64,000 nt of DNA from Nitzschia sp. DOCU1 (Eukaryota > Bacillariophyta > Bacillariophyceae > Bacillariales > Bacillariaceae). Positions 9,024 through 19,823 of the stretch are shown here, piece after piece. The stretch is from NCBI GenBank assembly GCA_951394045.1, contig OX595990.1:2658549-2722548 (forward strand), read 5' to 3'. The translations under genes and the position numbers were made by a program. How positions within the stretch are numbered: position 1 is the first letter of the stretch; the number at the start of each line of letters is the position of its first letter. A model generated the notes under the pieces. That model was not told the DNA's origin and did not search any database. It worked only from the letters and a program-made list of their open reading frames with translations.

Positions 9024-10301
9024 TTCCAACACTTGTAATTAGCGTTTTCGATCAACGCAAAAAAGTCCGAGGAGTGCCGTCTTGAGAGGTGGCAACAGGT
9101 ATGAGCCGATACTATCACTGGTCTCTCGCATTCCCATGGTGACGAGACGAAAGATGCATCACCATTCGAAACGAGCCAATGCGCCGCCTGGCTGCCATCG
9201 ACGCTGCAGAGGAGCGCGCCCAATCCAAAACTCCCCAAACATGTTTAGGGCCCTCGGACCTCGTTCTGATGATCTGTCCACTAGGGCGAAGCCCTAAATG
9301 TCTCAGCGACACGTTTCCTCAAACATTACATATGGTCCGCTTCCCACCACGTCTGGTAGGTACATAGGTAGGAGAATTACGACCAACCTACAGGTAGGCC
9401 TTTTTCTACGGACAGCAAGGCACGGAGGACGGTATCATACAGTATCCTATGCCGTGGAACCTACTGGTACGGAGTATCCCTGTCGCGAAAAAGGACCAAA
9501 CGACGATAGCCGCCCCCGAGCTTGCTTGGGGAACCGCCGCCCAACGCAATCAAGAAAAAAGTTAAAAGTCGACTTTGTGAAGGAGGGTAAGTGAGCCAAC
9601 AGAGACAATCGTTTCATCTTTTTGGACAACATTGTGAATCGAAATGAATGGTATTGCTGGCTATTGACGGATGGGGATCGTGGATTGAATTTTCCGCCAC
9701 TCTGAATTGCGGAAGAAAAACTTTCCCACTCATTTCCTCCGTTGAGAATGGGAGTGGTCATTTTTCACGGCTTGATGGAAACAGATGATTACTACTACTT
9801 CATTATCGACTTGTTATCGTATGTTTCATTTGAAATTTTCATTATGATCTTTGACAAATCGATCGGACACGAGAGTCGTTCGTTTCGCCATGGTCGATGC
9901 CCTGCGCTGCTGAAAAAGGCATCCATCTGCCCCCAAAACTACGGCACGGATGAGCGTGCGTGCGGGCGCGCGAGGCAATTCGTCGAATATGAACATTTCC
10001 ACACCCGTATATTGTTCAAGCTAAATTCCTCGGGACAATCGCCCGAGTTTGGCGGGACCCCTACGGACAAGCGCGGTCTTTCGGGTGTTGTGTAGGCAAA
10101 TGTGGGTTGGGCGTTTGGAGGCGTGGTGGAAAACGCTCATGGTGTTCTTGTGGTTGTTGTGCTCTTTCGTAATCCCATCTCCGCCTATTGATGGCAATAA
10201 GATTGCTCATTACTAATCTTTCTCCTTGGTTTATTTTCCTATCATAGTCACAGAGTGCGTAACCGGCAAGGTTCTCCATTCGCGAATCCGGTGAAAGAAG
10301 A
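9024..10301. other. intergenic, divergent promoter region
   Basis: No convincing gene in 1.28 kb. Visible elements are a perfect hairpin TAGGGCGAAGCCCTA (9282-9296), a second stem CTCGGG/CCCGAG (about 10028-10046) and a GC-alternating stretch near 9955-9975. Short ORFs here lack conserved features. It separates a minus-strand gene (start 9023) from a plus-strand gene (start 10302), so both promoters should lie here. Confidence 0.5.
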
Positions 10302-11423
10302 ATGGCAACCGAATCACATCATCTCGACCTAACTCGACTACAAGAAGCCGTAGACGAAGCTAAGAAGGAAGAGGTGGTAGAACCTTCGAATGACGACGAA
10401 CTGGAGGCACTTGCTGAGCTAGTACCGGATCTCAAGACTAGAAAGTCCACTATGGAACACACTGGTGGAATGCCCGGTCCAGAAACTGGAAATTACGACG
10501 ATCCCACTGGGATGGCTGCTGCATACATGGGAGATCGAGGGGCCGATCGAGGAGCCGATAGCATGCAAGTGACAAATGCGACGGGTGGGCATGTACCCAA
10601 GCAAGATCCGTATGCCAACATTGACGACAGCTCAGAAGATGACGAAGACTTTGATTCACCAGATGTCAACGATGTGCTCTATGGAAAGGATGCGGACTCG
10701 GATCACGCCTTGAGCAGCGACCATTCAAAGCCTAGAGCTCCTGGTGCTGCTAATGAAGATATGGGACTCGCTGGAGACTTTCAAAACATTTCGTCGGCTC
10801 AATCGCTCTCAACGGCAACTCAAACGCATGAAGTTCGAATGCCGATGTATTTGCCTACTTTCAAGCCCGCCACTGGCTGCACAAATGCGTCTGATTTTAT
10901 TGTCAGGTGTTTTGTAGCTCGTTTGCGTTCTGGCATCACAGTTGTGAAGCACGGTCGATCTCGATGGTGCAAGTCGAGACTTCGGATCTTGCACATTCAC
11001 CCTGATGGCCGGTCATTAAGCTGGAAACCTGCTTTGGGTGAACCGACGAGTTCAAAGCGGCCTCCTAAGCTCGACCTTACCACGTGTTTAGAGGTTCGAC
11101 ACGCCTGGAGTCCGGATCCGCAGAACCCCATGTACACGGGAACGCCGATCCTGAGACAAAAGTGTGAAGCCGCCAATGCCCACAAGTCTTTTGCTCTGAT
11201 TTTCCCAAAACGGACCGTTGACATTACATCTGTGACGGCCGATCAGTGCAAGGTGCTTATGGAAGGCTTTTCCGCTCTGTGCTTCCGCCTCCAGGTGGCT
11301 AATCTGGCAGGCAAGGGCAGCAAGGTTGGCGGACAAAAGATGCCAGACGAAGAAGAGGCCGCAACGACCGCGTCTGCGACGCTGACAAACAATTCGACTT
11401 TGTCACCGCACAATCGACGCTAA
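10302..11423 (+). CDS. PH-like domain protein (373 aa)
   Basis: Single exon from ATG. The first ~180 residues are acidic and probably disordered (DDSSEDDEDFDSP). From about residue 200 a pleckstrin-homology-like fold can be read: FVARLRSGITVVKHGRSRWC, a basic strand SRLRILHIHPDG with SLSWKP, a variable loop, then SFALIFPKRTVDITS and a C-terminal helix around QCKVLMEGFSALCFRLQ. PH domains of this GITVVKHG type occur in many stramenopile proteins and bind phosphoinositides or partner proteins. I infer a membrane or signalling adaptor. No catalytic domain is visible. The tail is Ala/Thr-rich. Confidence 0.65.
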   Translation: MATESHHLDLTRLQEAVDEAKKEEVVEPSNDDELEALAELVPDLKTRKSTMEHTGGMPGPETGNYDDPTGMAAAYMGDRGADRGADSMQVTNATGGHVPKQDPYANIDDSSEDDEDFDSPDVNDVLYGKDADSDHALSSDHSKPRAPGAANEDMGLAGDFQNISSAQSLSTATQTHEVRMPMYLPTFKPATGCTNASDFIVRCFVARLRSGITVVKHGRSRWCKSRLRILHIHPDGRSLSWKPALGEPTSSKRPPKLDLTTCLEVRHAWSPDPQNPMYTGTPILRQKCEAANAHKSFALIFPKRTVDITSVTADQCKVLMEGFSALCFRLQVANLAGKGSKVGGQKMPDEEEAATTASATLTNNSTLSPHNRR

Positions 11424-13250
11424 CGCAAGCTGCATATTTCATTTTGTGCTGAATTTGAAATTCGATATAGATTTAACTACTCCTAGTGCTGGTAGTAGCT
11501 ATCGACAAGATTGTTTTAGAGTGGATGAATCGGCATTCGGTTGTCGAGAAGGAGCTGCAACACAAAATCACCTCTGCGCGGGGAGGTTCCTCAGAAAACT
11601 AGAGTACAATAGTTCTCGCTGGGACAATCACTACTAGACAAGACAGCAAATTGTTTCAGTCGCAGAATTGCGGGTCGAGGACCCTCCTACGACGAAAAAT
11701 TGGACTTTTTCGAGATAGTTTAGTGCTATATACTGGATTACCGAAGGCTGTCGCGACCTAATGAATACGCAGACGAAATCCTCCTAATGGAGGGCGTCTG
11801 CTTCTCTAGCAGCAAGAGTCAGAAAGTCCATGTCGACAGCCTATGTGAATTCTAAGACAAACGGGTTGAATCCTCAAAAACAGCAGCATGCCTCCAATGT
11901 CGCCTCTTGGGCGTTTGAAAAACTCGAAACTAGCAATGCTCTATTTTAGCCTCCCACCGAGTCAATGTGCTCCTGGCAGCATAGTCCCATGGGGTTCTCC
12001 GAAACAAGCTGCTTTTTGTCACTACTAGGGAATGTTGCCGATAGAGTAGGTGGTCCATGCTTCTCACAGACGTGGTAGTCAAGGTGGATAGTTTGTCAAA
12101 TACCAAAGAACAAAGCCGCACGCAAACGGTGGAAGCAAGTGGATCGGACAACACATTCACATGTTGCCTGTCTGCATGGCCTGCAAAATTCCATCGGCGC
12201 TTTATGTTGAGTCATCCTCTCTCGAAAGTCTATGGGCGCCATGGCCAAACTGTCCACAAGGAAAATTGTGGGCATCAACAGCGACGCTTACACTGTAAAG
12301 AACGCCGAAATAGTACCGTGGGGATCTCTCTTCCTCCACCATGCAGCCATTGCTCACAACAGAACATTCCATCATCAACGTTGCAGGTTGTAGGTATCAA
12401 GCAATCGTAAGGTTCACCACCAGCGATGCTTCCAGCTCCCTTTTAAGACGGTATCATCGGCGATATTCTCGCAATTTCGATTCTAGAACTTTGGCGTTGT
12501 CAAAACACAAAGTGGTTCTCGGATTTTTTCATTGCGTCTCGTGCTTCTGGGAGAAAGCATTCAAACATTTTCTCACAAAAATCTGATTTCATCTTGTCCA
12601 AAAATAAAGGATATGGTGATCCCCATCACGCCCATTTGTCTATTAGAATTGTGGTTGTGGAGGCGTGCCCCGATGCTTGCTTGTTCGCAACAGCAACACC
12701 ATGCTCCACGTTGCAACTGAAGTCAATCCGCTATGCTGACTTGTGGCATCACGACGACGACGACGACTGTGATTGTCAATCGCAAAATCTACGACGGGTC
12801 GATCGGAATCAGCAGGCCACAGAACAAAGCCCGGGCTTGCAATCCTGCGTCATTGTCGGATCATCATAACGTGCGCTAGTATATCAAACAAGAACCCTGA
12901 TTCGTTGCTATCGTCGTCAAAAACGTCGTCTTCTTTTGTTTTCTTTGCCATCTGTCTCACATCAGCAATCGAAGAAGAAAAGGCACGAGAGAGGAGAAAG
13001 AAGCCTGTTCTGTGGCACGGTCTGCACTCGCTCGTTGGGGGTTCGCATCATTTTCGCCGATCTTCGACCGAGGATCGCGGCTGTAGAATTGTACGTGGAT
13101 CCTGTACCGGAAACCCGATAATTGCGTCATCGACGAACATCAACTTTCCAGCACCTCACAGCAAAAGATATCGTGTCAGGCCCTCACTCCATCGCAACGC
13201 TCCCCCATCACATACAACTAGTAACTCTCCCAAAAAAACCAAATTTGACC
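11424..13250. other. intergenic region, no gene seen
   Basis: About 1.8 kb containing only short, overlapping frames with no conserved features on either strand. A (CGA)n microsatellite lies at about 12750-12767. The last few hundred bases should hold the promoter and 5' UTR of the hibernation-factor gene. Confidence 0.5.
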
Positions 13251-14207
13251 ATGATGATGATGCGACTTGCTTCTATTTTGCTACTCTCTCCTCTCCTGGC
13301 GTCGGCCTTTATTGCCCCCACCAACATCCATAGTAGCAGGACTGCCCTCAAGGTCGCTGCCGAACCAGACACGGGCAACGACATTAACTTGATTTTGAAC
13401 GGCAACAACATTGAGCTCACACCCGCCTTGAGTGACTACGTCGAGAAACGAATTGGAGCCCCCCTGCGGAAGCTTGGTGGAGGGGGTGTCGTACGAGAAG
13501 TAGATGTTCACCTTTCTGTCTACAAGAATCCCAAGGTAGGTAAAAGTCGTCGACGATCAATACTAGGCATTCTCAGTCACGCGAAGTCGGTCATTTGGGG
13601 CATGATGGCCGCTGGATAATGCTCGGAGGATGAACGATTTGGGAAGAGTTCGACCAGAAAAATGCACGTCGACCCCTTGGTTATGGGTGGGGCACCTTGT
13701 ATGCCGACGTTTGTTTTTTTCATGTACTAACTTGCCTTTTATTGCGTGTTCTCGTCGTTATTGCAGGTCAAGAATGCCCACCGAGTCGATCTGACAGCCA
13801 ATCTCAAGGGACTCACCATTCACTGCAAGGAAGAAAGCCCGGATATGTATGCTACCATTGATGCCGTAAGTACTGCGCTGCAATCCAAGTTGAGCAAATA
13901 CCGACAACGCCGAAACGACGGATACCATTCCGGAAATAGCATGGGCGACGACCTCATGGCAGCCTTGTCGGAAACCGATTTCGAAGAAAGTGAAGTTATC
14001 ATGTCGGACGACTTTGTGGATCCGGAAGAGCCCAATGTGATGAAAGTCAACAGCTATGACTTGGAGAATCCCATTCCCCTCAAGGAGGCCATCTTTGCAT
14101 TGGACTATGTCGATCATGACTTCTTTGTCTTCAAGAACGAGGAAACGGGCAAGCCAAGTGTAGTGTACAAGCGAAACGCTGGTGGCGTGGGCTTGATTGA
14201 GCTCTAA
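13251..14207 (+). CDS. hpf: plastid ribosome hibernation factor (long HPF/PSRP1)
   Basis: Binds the 70S ribosome and stabilises inactive dimers or monomers under stress or darkness. Exons are 13251-13535 and 13767-14207 (phase 0, GTAGGT donor, TTGCAG acceptor), giving 241 aa. The start is a run of four ATG codons and I used the first. A signal peptide ends at LLASAFIAP, the diatom plastid-entry motif, so the protein acts in the plastid stroma. The S30AE domain covers about residues 45-150 (INLILNGNNIELTPALSDYV, then VDLTANLKGLTIHCKEESPD). The C-terminal domain characteristic of the long form ends the protein (LKEAIFALDYVDHDFFVFKN, VVYKRNAGGVGLIEL). Both domains are complete. The family match is strong. 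Its light or stress regulation is not visible from sequence. Confidence 0.9.
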
Positions 14208-15845
14208 ACAATGAAACCTGATGCTACACGTGCTACAAATCTTTGGTGGTGTGATCCAGAGGATTGACTCGTACTGGTCGATACCTTGGATTATTAACCA
14301 TCTTTTGGGACGCCGTAGCCTACCATTTAGTAGGATAGCCCAGCTCAACCCATAGCTAGTGTAGTAGGATTGGGTTTGACACTGCTACAAGTTCTGCAGA
14401 TGCACTTGCTACTTTCAAAGCAGCGAATAGTGCGCGATATTCCAGTTAGAAGGTCTTTCTAGTCTGATCATGTCACGTTCCTTGTCCGAATCAAAAATCG
14501 TTCTGAGATCAACAGCGATACTGACTGTTATCCTCGTTCCGAGTGGAAGTGGTTGCCTCAAGATGGTGGTTCAAGGAGTAGCTCCAGAAAAGTAGGGGTA
14601 GTATCTACTCGGATCCTCATAGCGTCTTGATCTTCCTCGTTTACAATCCTTGAGACCCGTCAAGATGGTAACCAGGCCTCGATGGCGAGGTACACTAGGC
14701 GACAAGAGGCAGGTAAGTTAAGACCAGTTCCCATGCATAGCGCTTTGGGTTGTTCTGTCCATTCATTGGAATCCATAGAGAAATCTGATGGAAGGATGTC
14801 GTCTAGCTGCGACCATTTCAACGCCTCACACGACTCTACGGCGATCTGCGGACAGTAACCAAAGTGGAAAACTTCAAGTAGTCATTTTCGCTCTTTTCGG
14901 TGTTGATGTTAGTAATACTTCTATCATTGCATTCACTATTCAGTCTGAGATCTTAGAGAGATAAATGCAACGACCGTCAAAAAATGTGCACTCAGGGGGA
15001 TTCGAACCCCCGCATACGAATATACTCGAACTTGAGTCGAGCTCCTTGGACCGCTCGGACATAAGTGCCTATGTTTCTCCGGGCCGAACAAGTAGTACAT
15101 ATAGTGAATTTTTGTATCCAGGAACCATCGATGGGCGCGGTGGATGGCTGGCTCATAGTGTCGTACATGCTATCGATAGATAGTATGCGAAGCAGAAGTT
15201 GCTATTCGACTAATTTCTTGCAAAATAAAAACCAAGGTTTACGATTTTGCAGTCACATTTACTTGAAACTAAAAGGCTCTTTCGACGGATGTTCTATATC
15301 ACTAGCTAGCTAGAGTACAGTGCAGTAGCACCGTTGTCAATCGTATGCTATATCTATCATAGCTTCGCTGCCTTCTTGCAGTGTCAAGGGTGTCAGCTAG
15401 CGGTTCGCAAACCCTGCCTCCAACAGCGGCAAATAGATGCAGTTGCAAACCATGATGTCAGCTTATTTATGGGCCGTGTCTGGGAGTCTGATTGTCTGTT
15501 ATGACGAAGCGGTTTAGCGGTTCTCCTACACAGCCAGGTTCTACTCAACGATAGATCGCGGTATCTTTTTGATTCTCTTTCTTTGTCAAAAACGCCGATG
15601 AGAGCTCACAATTTTTGGATAGCAAAAGTCAACAAGACATAAAGCTTTCGCTCCTTCGTACAGCACAACCTTGCTCTTAAAGACACCAAACCTCACCTTT
15701 TCATCATGGTTGCCACTACCCGCGTTACAGTCCCCTCGAAAAATGCTGGTAAGTTCAGTGGACAGGTCATTGATAAAATCCTGGGGCGTCATGTGATGTT
15801 TGGGCGTTTTGTTTCTCAATACGAGGTCGTTTGTGATTGATCTTG
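14208..15845. other. intergenic region holding the tRNA gene
   Basis: Apart from the tRNA-Leu gene I see nothing coding. A CTAG-rich cluster (ACTAGCTAGCTAGAG) lies at about 15300-15315. Confidence 0.5.
14987..15068 (-). tRNA. trnL-CAA: tRNA-Leu (anticodon CAA)
   Basis: The minus strand folds as a class II tRNA of 82 nt. The acceptor GCACTTA pairs with TGAGTGC (one G-T pair) and is followed by discriminator A. The D-arm is TCC/GGA and the anticodon stem CTCGA/TCGAG. The loop CTCAAGT places anticodon CAA (Leu, UUG codon). There is a long variable arm with ATA-TTCG-TAT and a T-arm GGGGG-TTCGAAT-CCCCC that also supplies the B box. There is no intron, whereas tRNA-Leu(CAA) often has one in other eukaryotes. 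No CCA is encoded, as expected for a nuclear gene. A run of T on the minus strand directly downstream (14979-14984) fits a Pol III terminator. Confidence 0.93.
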
Positions 15846-16543
15846 ATGCCGTCAGACAAGATTCCAGCAAGTCAAGTCAACACTGTTTCAAAGCGTTCGA
15901 TCTCGCCAACCGGATCGCCTACTTCTTCGAACGATGAGCTATTGGCACTCCGTGCCAGAAATAAGGTCTTGACGGAGGCGCTGGCCGCCATCCACGAGTC
16001 TGCCGAAAAAGAACTCAAAGAGAAGTACGACCTTGTGTGGTATGCGAAATATCGCTGTAAGTTATATCGTATTCGAGTGACCCCTATGAAATGATGAACC
16101 CGTCACCAGCAGCTGACGTTCACTTGTTATTCTTCCACTATTTTGTTCCAGACCGCCATCACAACCACGAAGCCTGTGACCGTATCGACAACGAGTACCA
16201 GGAAGAGATTGAGAAATTGAGAAGTAACGACGGCGACTTCCATCATGGATTCAACTCTGGAGTACTTGCGGCTGTCCGAATGTTCAAGAAGAAGGCAGAT
16301 ATTCTTCACATCAACGAACATGAGGTAAGGAAAAGTTGATGGGGATCAAGTGCGGTCTCGTCCTTGGTGGTGCCGGTGGTACTGACTGCTGGTTGTCTTT
16401 CATCTTTTTTCCGCTGCTTCTTTTTGCAGCAACTGAGCCCAGACTTGATGCTGGAAGCCAAAAAGCACGCGAAGAAAATCGAAGAAGCAAGGAGGCAATT
16501 TCCTCAAACCGACGTTTCCAACGACTTCCCCCATCTCAAGTAA
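15846..16543 (+). CDS. coiled-coil protein of unknown function (165 aa)
   Basis: Three exons fit splice consensus and frame: 15846-16056, 16152-16324 and 16430-16543. The introns are 95 and 105 nt with GTAAGT or GTAAGG donors and pyrimidine-rich acceptors. After a Ser/Pro-rich head the protein is highly charged and helical (ELLALRARNKVLTEALAAIH, then EEIEKLRSN, then LMLEAKKHAKKIEEARRQF). One less polar block is FHHGFNSGVLAAVRMFKKKA. No known domain is recognised. The precise intron phases argue strongly that the gene is real. Confidence 0.7.
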
Positions 16544-17024
16544 CCTAGGCGCACAGCAACCGTGATCTCGCATGCTCCACTTGTGTGGAGTGGCCACAGG
16601 GCTAATAATGCGCAGGCTAACAGATCAAAGGTAACTTTATTTTTGTATCATATCAGAACCAAGGGGCATCAGGCCCGTTCAGAAAAATAAAGCATGATAC
16701 GCTATATAATAACATTACTACTATGCTGCTATTTCTTTGTCGGCAATTGGTCGGCCCTTACTACGCACAGCCGGGCTGCATGCATTCATATATTTCAATT
16801 GCGATAAGTTCTCCTAGAAACATCATTCCTGCATGGGAATGCGGGTTTGCATTCGGCAGCATTACTTTGCATAGATGGATGGTGGGTATGGGAATGCCTT
16901 CTGGTTACTAGAGTCCTTAACGTGGAAGCTAATTGAAATTTATATTTATCAGTGTTCTATGAACATGCGGTCCCAAGTCCTTGTCGTGAGACCAGGTGGT
17001 AGCAGGGGCACAAGAACCGCCTTT

Positions 17025-18563
17025 TTATTCAGCGTCCATATCACGAGCCTTGAATTTATCTTTCTCTGCACCGCACTCTGGACACTTAAAGTTGTCACCA
17101 TAGAACTTAAACTCTCGCCCCTTGGCAATAAAGAGCGTGTACCCACACTCTGTACATTCATACACGTTGCTGGCAGGCTCGTCGGGCTCGTCGTTCACCA
17201 CAGCGGCGGCCTCTGGGTCCACCGGCTTACCTTCCTTTGTGATCGGATTGCCTTTGGAATCGTACTTTTGTGTTTGCCCCCCATACATTTTCTCGCGCTC
17301 CGAAAGGAATCCATCCTTTGCTTCCTCCTCAAAAATCCTGGTAGCCGTTTCCTTATTTAGACCCAACACTTGCCATCCTGGCGTTAGCGCCGTTTGTCCC
17401 TTACCAGCAGCAAGAACGGTTGTCTTGTAAGCGGCCTCCGCCATAGCTCTAGAGGATGAAAATTGACTTTAGATGGCAGTGTGTTCGTTGCATTTTTCCA
17501 CGCAGAAGGTTAAACTTACTGTTGTGATGTTTCGACCATTGTCTCTGCAATTGTAGCTTCTCTGTATGTGGCCTTGATCATTTCTTTAATCGGTAGCAGC
17601 GCTGCCTTTCCTTCGGCGCTCTTCAAAATGCGGGACCCAAAGAAAAGAATCTTGCCCGCGCTACTGATCTTGTCATCCCCCATATCCCTACACAGCGAAA
17701 CCAAAATTTGGGCCGTTTTCTCTTCCGAAAGTTTGAAGAGGCTAAACACGTAAGAGAGGGAGCTATACAATTGCCAGAACGGCCACAAAATACCCAGATT
17801 CGGGTAGGTGAAGAACGGTGAGCAGTGTCATGTAGGCAAGTAACGAATCTAGTCCAGCTCCCTTGTTTGCGTACCTAATAGCCTGTGGGCTGACAGTTCG
17901 TTTCTTTGCATATAGCTGCAAATATCGCTTGAGCATGGCCGACGTCTTTCGTGGACCCAAAACCAACAACTTTCTGCTGTAGTCAGAATGGCAGAGCTTC
18001 ATTTCTTCGAAATCACCGTCATGATAAATCATCTCACTGGCAAAGCTGTCCAACTTGTCGTCAATGGAGTCGCCGATCCGAGTCGCGGCACGATTATACA
18101 CCCATCGACCTCCAGCAAAGAGAACAATGGACGGAATGACCAAAGTGGACACCATATCTTGAAGATCCATTGACTTAAGCTTCCCTTCAATCTTCTCTGA
18201 GATACTCTGTTCTTTCTGAATTTTCTCCATCTGAGGCGTGACTTGTTCCAAACCAATTTCGGCATAGGGATCGGCGTCGTCTACAAGTTCCTGGCCCTCG
18301 GTTGCAGGTTCCGCATAGGTGGTACTCGCCAATACTGTGGATCGACCGTCCTTCAAAAGAATTCGGCGTCTCGATAGGACATTCTGTTGTCCATCGTTCA
18401 GCGGGCCATTCTCGTTTAGGAGAAAGTCGAATTCATGCAAGTCGAAGCTCTTTGCAGAAAGGCGAGTATGGGGTCTTGACGATGGGACGTTCAAAGGACG
18501 GAAAGCATCCCCAGCCGTCGCGATCAACGCCAATAATGATACGGCAGAACCCGAGATTCTCAT
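17025..18563 (-). CDS. plastid membrane protein with C-terminal rubredoxin domain (478 aa)
   Basis: Rubredoxin domains hold one iron in four Cys and transfer single electrons. Plastid versions act near photosystem assembly or redox control. Exons are 18563-17794, 17762-17520 and 17448-17025. The N-terminus MRISGSAVSLLALIATAGDAF is a signal peptide with a plastid-type AF motif. A transmembrane segment lies at about 137-155 (MVSTLVIPSIVLFAGG). A helical region of unknown family follows (SAMLKRYLQLYAKKRTVSPQ, then ILFFGSRILKSAEGK). The rubredoxin domain is at about 433-473 (YECTECGYTLFIAKGREF, then FKCPECGAEKDKFKARD) with both CxxC pairs intact. Joining exons 1 and 2 needs a 31-nt GT-AG intron (17763-17793), which is unusually short; a 1-base indel is the alternative. 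The gene is divergent from the methyltransferase gene at 19049. Confidence 0.78.
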
Positions 18564-18780
18564 GGTTTCGAAACAATTGTTTGAAACGACAAAACGAAGA
18601 AATGAGTGTTTACCACTACCTTGACGCTTGGGCGATTTCCTGACATGAACACAGAAAACGAAACAAGGTGGTCGGCGCAAAATCAAACTTCAAGACCGAT
18701 CTCCTTGCACGACAGCTGGAACTATTTTCATGCCCTACCGTCCATCAAAAAAGTGCCGGGTCGGCGATATGCGAGGTCAA

Positions 18781-18788
18781 TGACGTCA
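18781..18788. promoter_or_regulatory. CRE-like palindrome TGACGTCA
   Basis: A perfect TGACGTCA lies in the 485-bp divergent promoter between the plastid rubredoxin gene and the methyltransferase gene. In Phaeodactylum, TGACGT elements drive CO2- and cAMP-responsive expression through bZIP factors. That it works here is an inference. Confidence 0.45.
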
Positions 18789-19048
18789 GATTGATTTGCA
18801 GTCTGCCACGTGGAATTAAATGGCGTGATTCGGCTGCATACGGGACTGGATCTTTGGTCCCCGCCCTCCTCCTCAGCCCATATTTCTTTTGCTGCCAAAA
18901 CGCGATCTTTTTCGTACGCTACTACAGTAAACTCTGTTATTTTCCAATCCCTGACCCTGTTTTGCGAGTTTGGTTGAGGCGAAAGTAATTTCTTATCTTC
19001 TTCAAGTATCCGTGAAAAGATCCTGAATTTCAGTTTGTCACCGAAACT

Positions 19049-19786
19049 ATGCATCGTCCGCCTTTCCTTTTGATCTGGTGCTTGCTCGTTGGAAGCACAG
19101 TCTCAATTTCTGCTTTGGAGTCTCGTGAGATCCGTGGCGTGCCAGTCCAACAAATGAGCCTCACCAAGAATCAGATGTCACCGTACTGCTTTGCTGCCAC
19201 TTCCATCACAAACCTGAATCCTACCTCCAATTTTCTAGCCACCCAAGTCTGGCCATCGGCACGGTTCGCAGCGGCTGCCGTCAAAGAACACGCATCCAGC
19301 AACTGGAATGTCTGCGAATTCGGTTGTGGACCAGGCATGCCAGCATTGACAGCAGCATCCATCGGATGCAATGTCATTGCGACAGATTTGGATGAGTTTG
19401 CTCTGGAACTTGTCCAAGCTGCAGCCGAGGAGCAGGGTTGGATGGTATCAACTCGCAAATTCGATTTGATTGCTGATTCGACCGATTCGAAGGCCTTGTC
19501 GTCAATCCATCAGAACAGAGAAATCAATCTCGTAATATTCTCCGACGTCTTTGAGAATGAGCATGTTGCTAGAGGCGCTGCAAGAGTAACGCGGTACTTT
19601 TTGGAACATGGATCACGCGTGTGGGCCTTTGCGCAGAGCGACCGGGCACAACGAGATGCCTACGTTGCTGCTTTGAACAGCTATTATCTCGACGGTGCAA
19701 ATCTTGCGTTTACCGATAATCCCTACGATCCTAACCAAAACCTATGGCTATGCGATTTGGATGAAACCAAGGTCGTCTACGGTTAA
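19049..19786 (+). CDS. class I SAM-dependent methyltransferase with signal peptide (245 aa)
   Basis: Single exon. A hydrophobic leader (FLLIWCLLVGSTVSISAL) directs it to the secretory route or, if cleaved before a transit region, to the plastid; the ASAF motif is not clear. The Rossmann core has motif I as VCEFGCGPGMPALTAASIG, with the acidic residue after strand 2 in VIATDLDEFALE. A later strand reads LVIFSDVFENEHVARGA. The upstream block FLATQVWPSARFAA recalls METTL21-type lysine methyltransferases, but the diagnostic DxxY-like motif is replaced (SDVF). The substrate is therefore unknown. The stop lies 37 bp from the convergent CIAO1 stop. Confidence 0.72.
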   Translation: MHRPPFLLIWCLLVGSTVSISALESREIRGVPVQQMSLTKNQMSPYCFAATSITNLNPTSNFLATQVWPSARFAAAAVKEHASSNWNVCEFGCGPGMPALTAASIGCNVIATDLDEFALELVQAAAEEQGWMVSTRKFDLIADSTDSKALSSIHQNREINLVIFSDVFENEHVARGAARVTRYFLEHGSRVWAFAQSDRAQRDAYVAALNSYYLDGANLAFTDNPYDPNQNLWLCDLDETKVVYG

Positions 19787-19823
19787 GAGGCGACTGCTCA
19801 AACTGCTTCGGTCCATGTTGCGG

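Noticed and set aside
9282..9296. TAGGGCGAAGCCCTA hairpin as a terminator or riboswitch part
   Set aside because: A lone 6-bp stem in a eukaryotic spacer; no U-tract or conserved aptamer around it.
11930..13121. Several 60-190 codon frames between the PH-like and hibernation-factor genes
   Set aside because: They overlap one another on both strands, have Ser/Arg/His-rich random composition and show no conserved block.
15586..15870. 94-codon minus-strand frame overlapping the coiled-coil gene
   Set aside because: Starts on a non-ATG codon and overlaps the first exon of a better supported gene.
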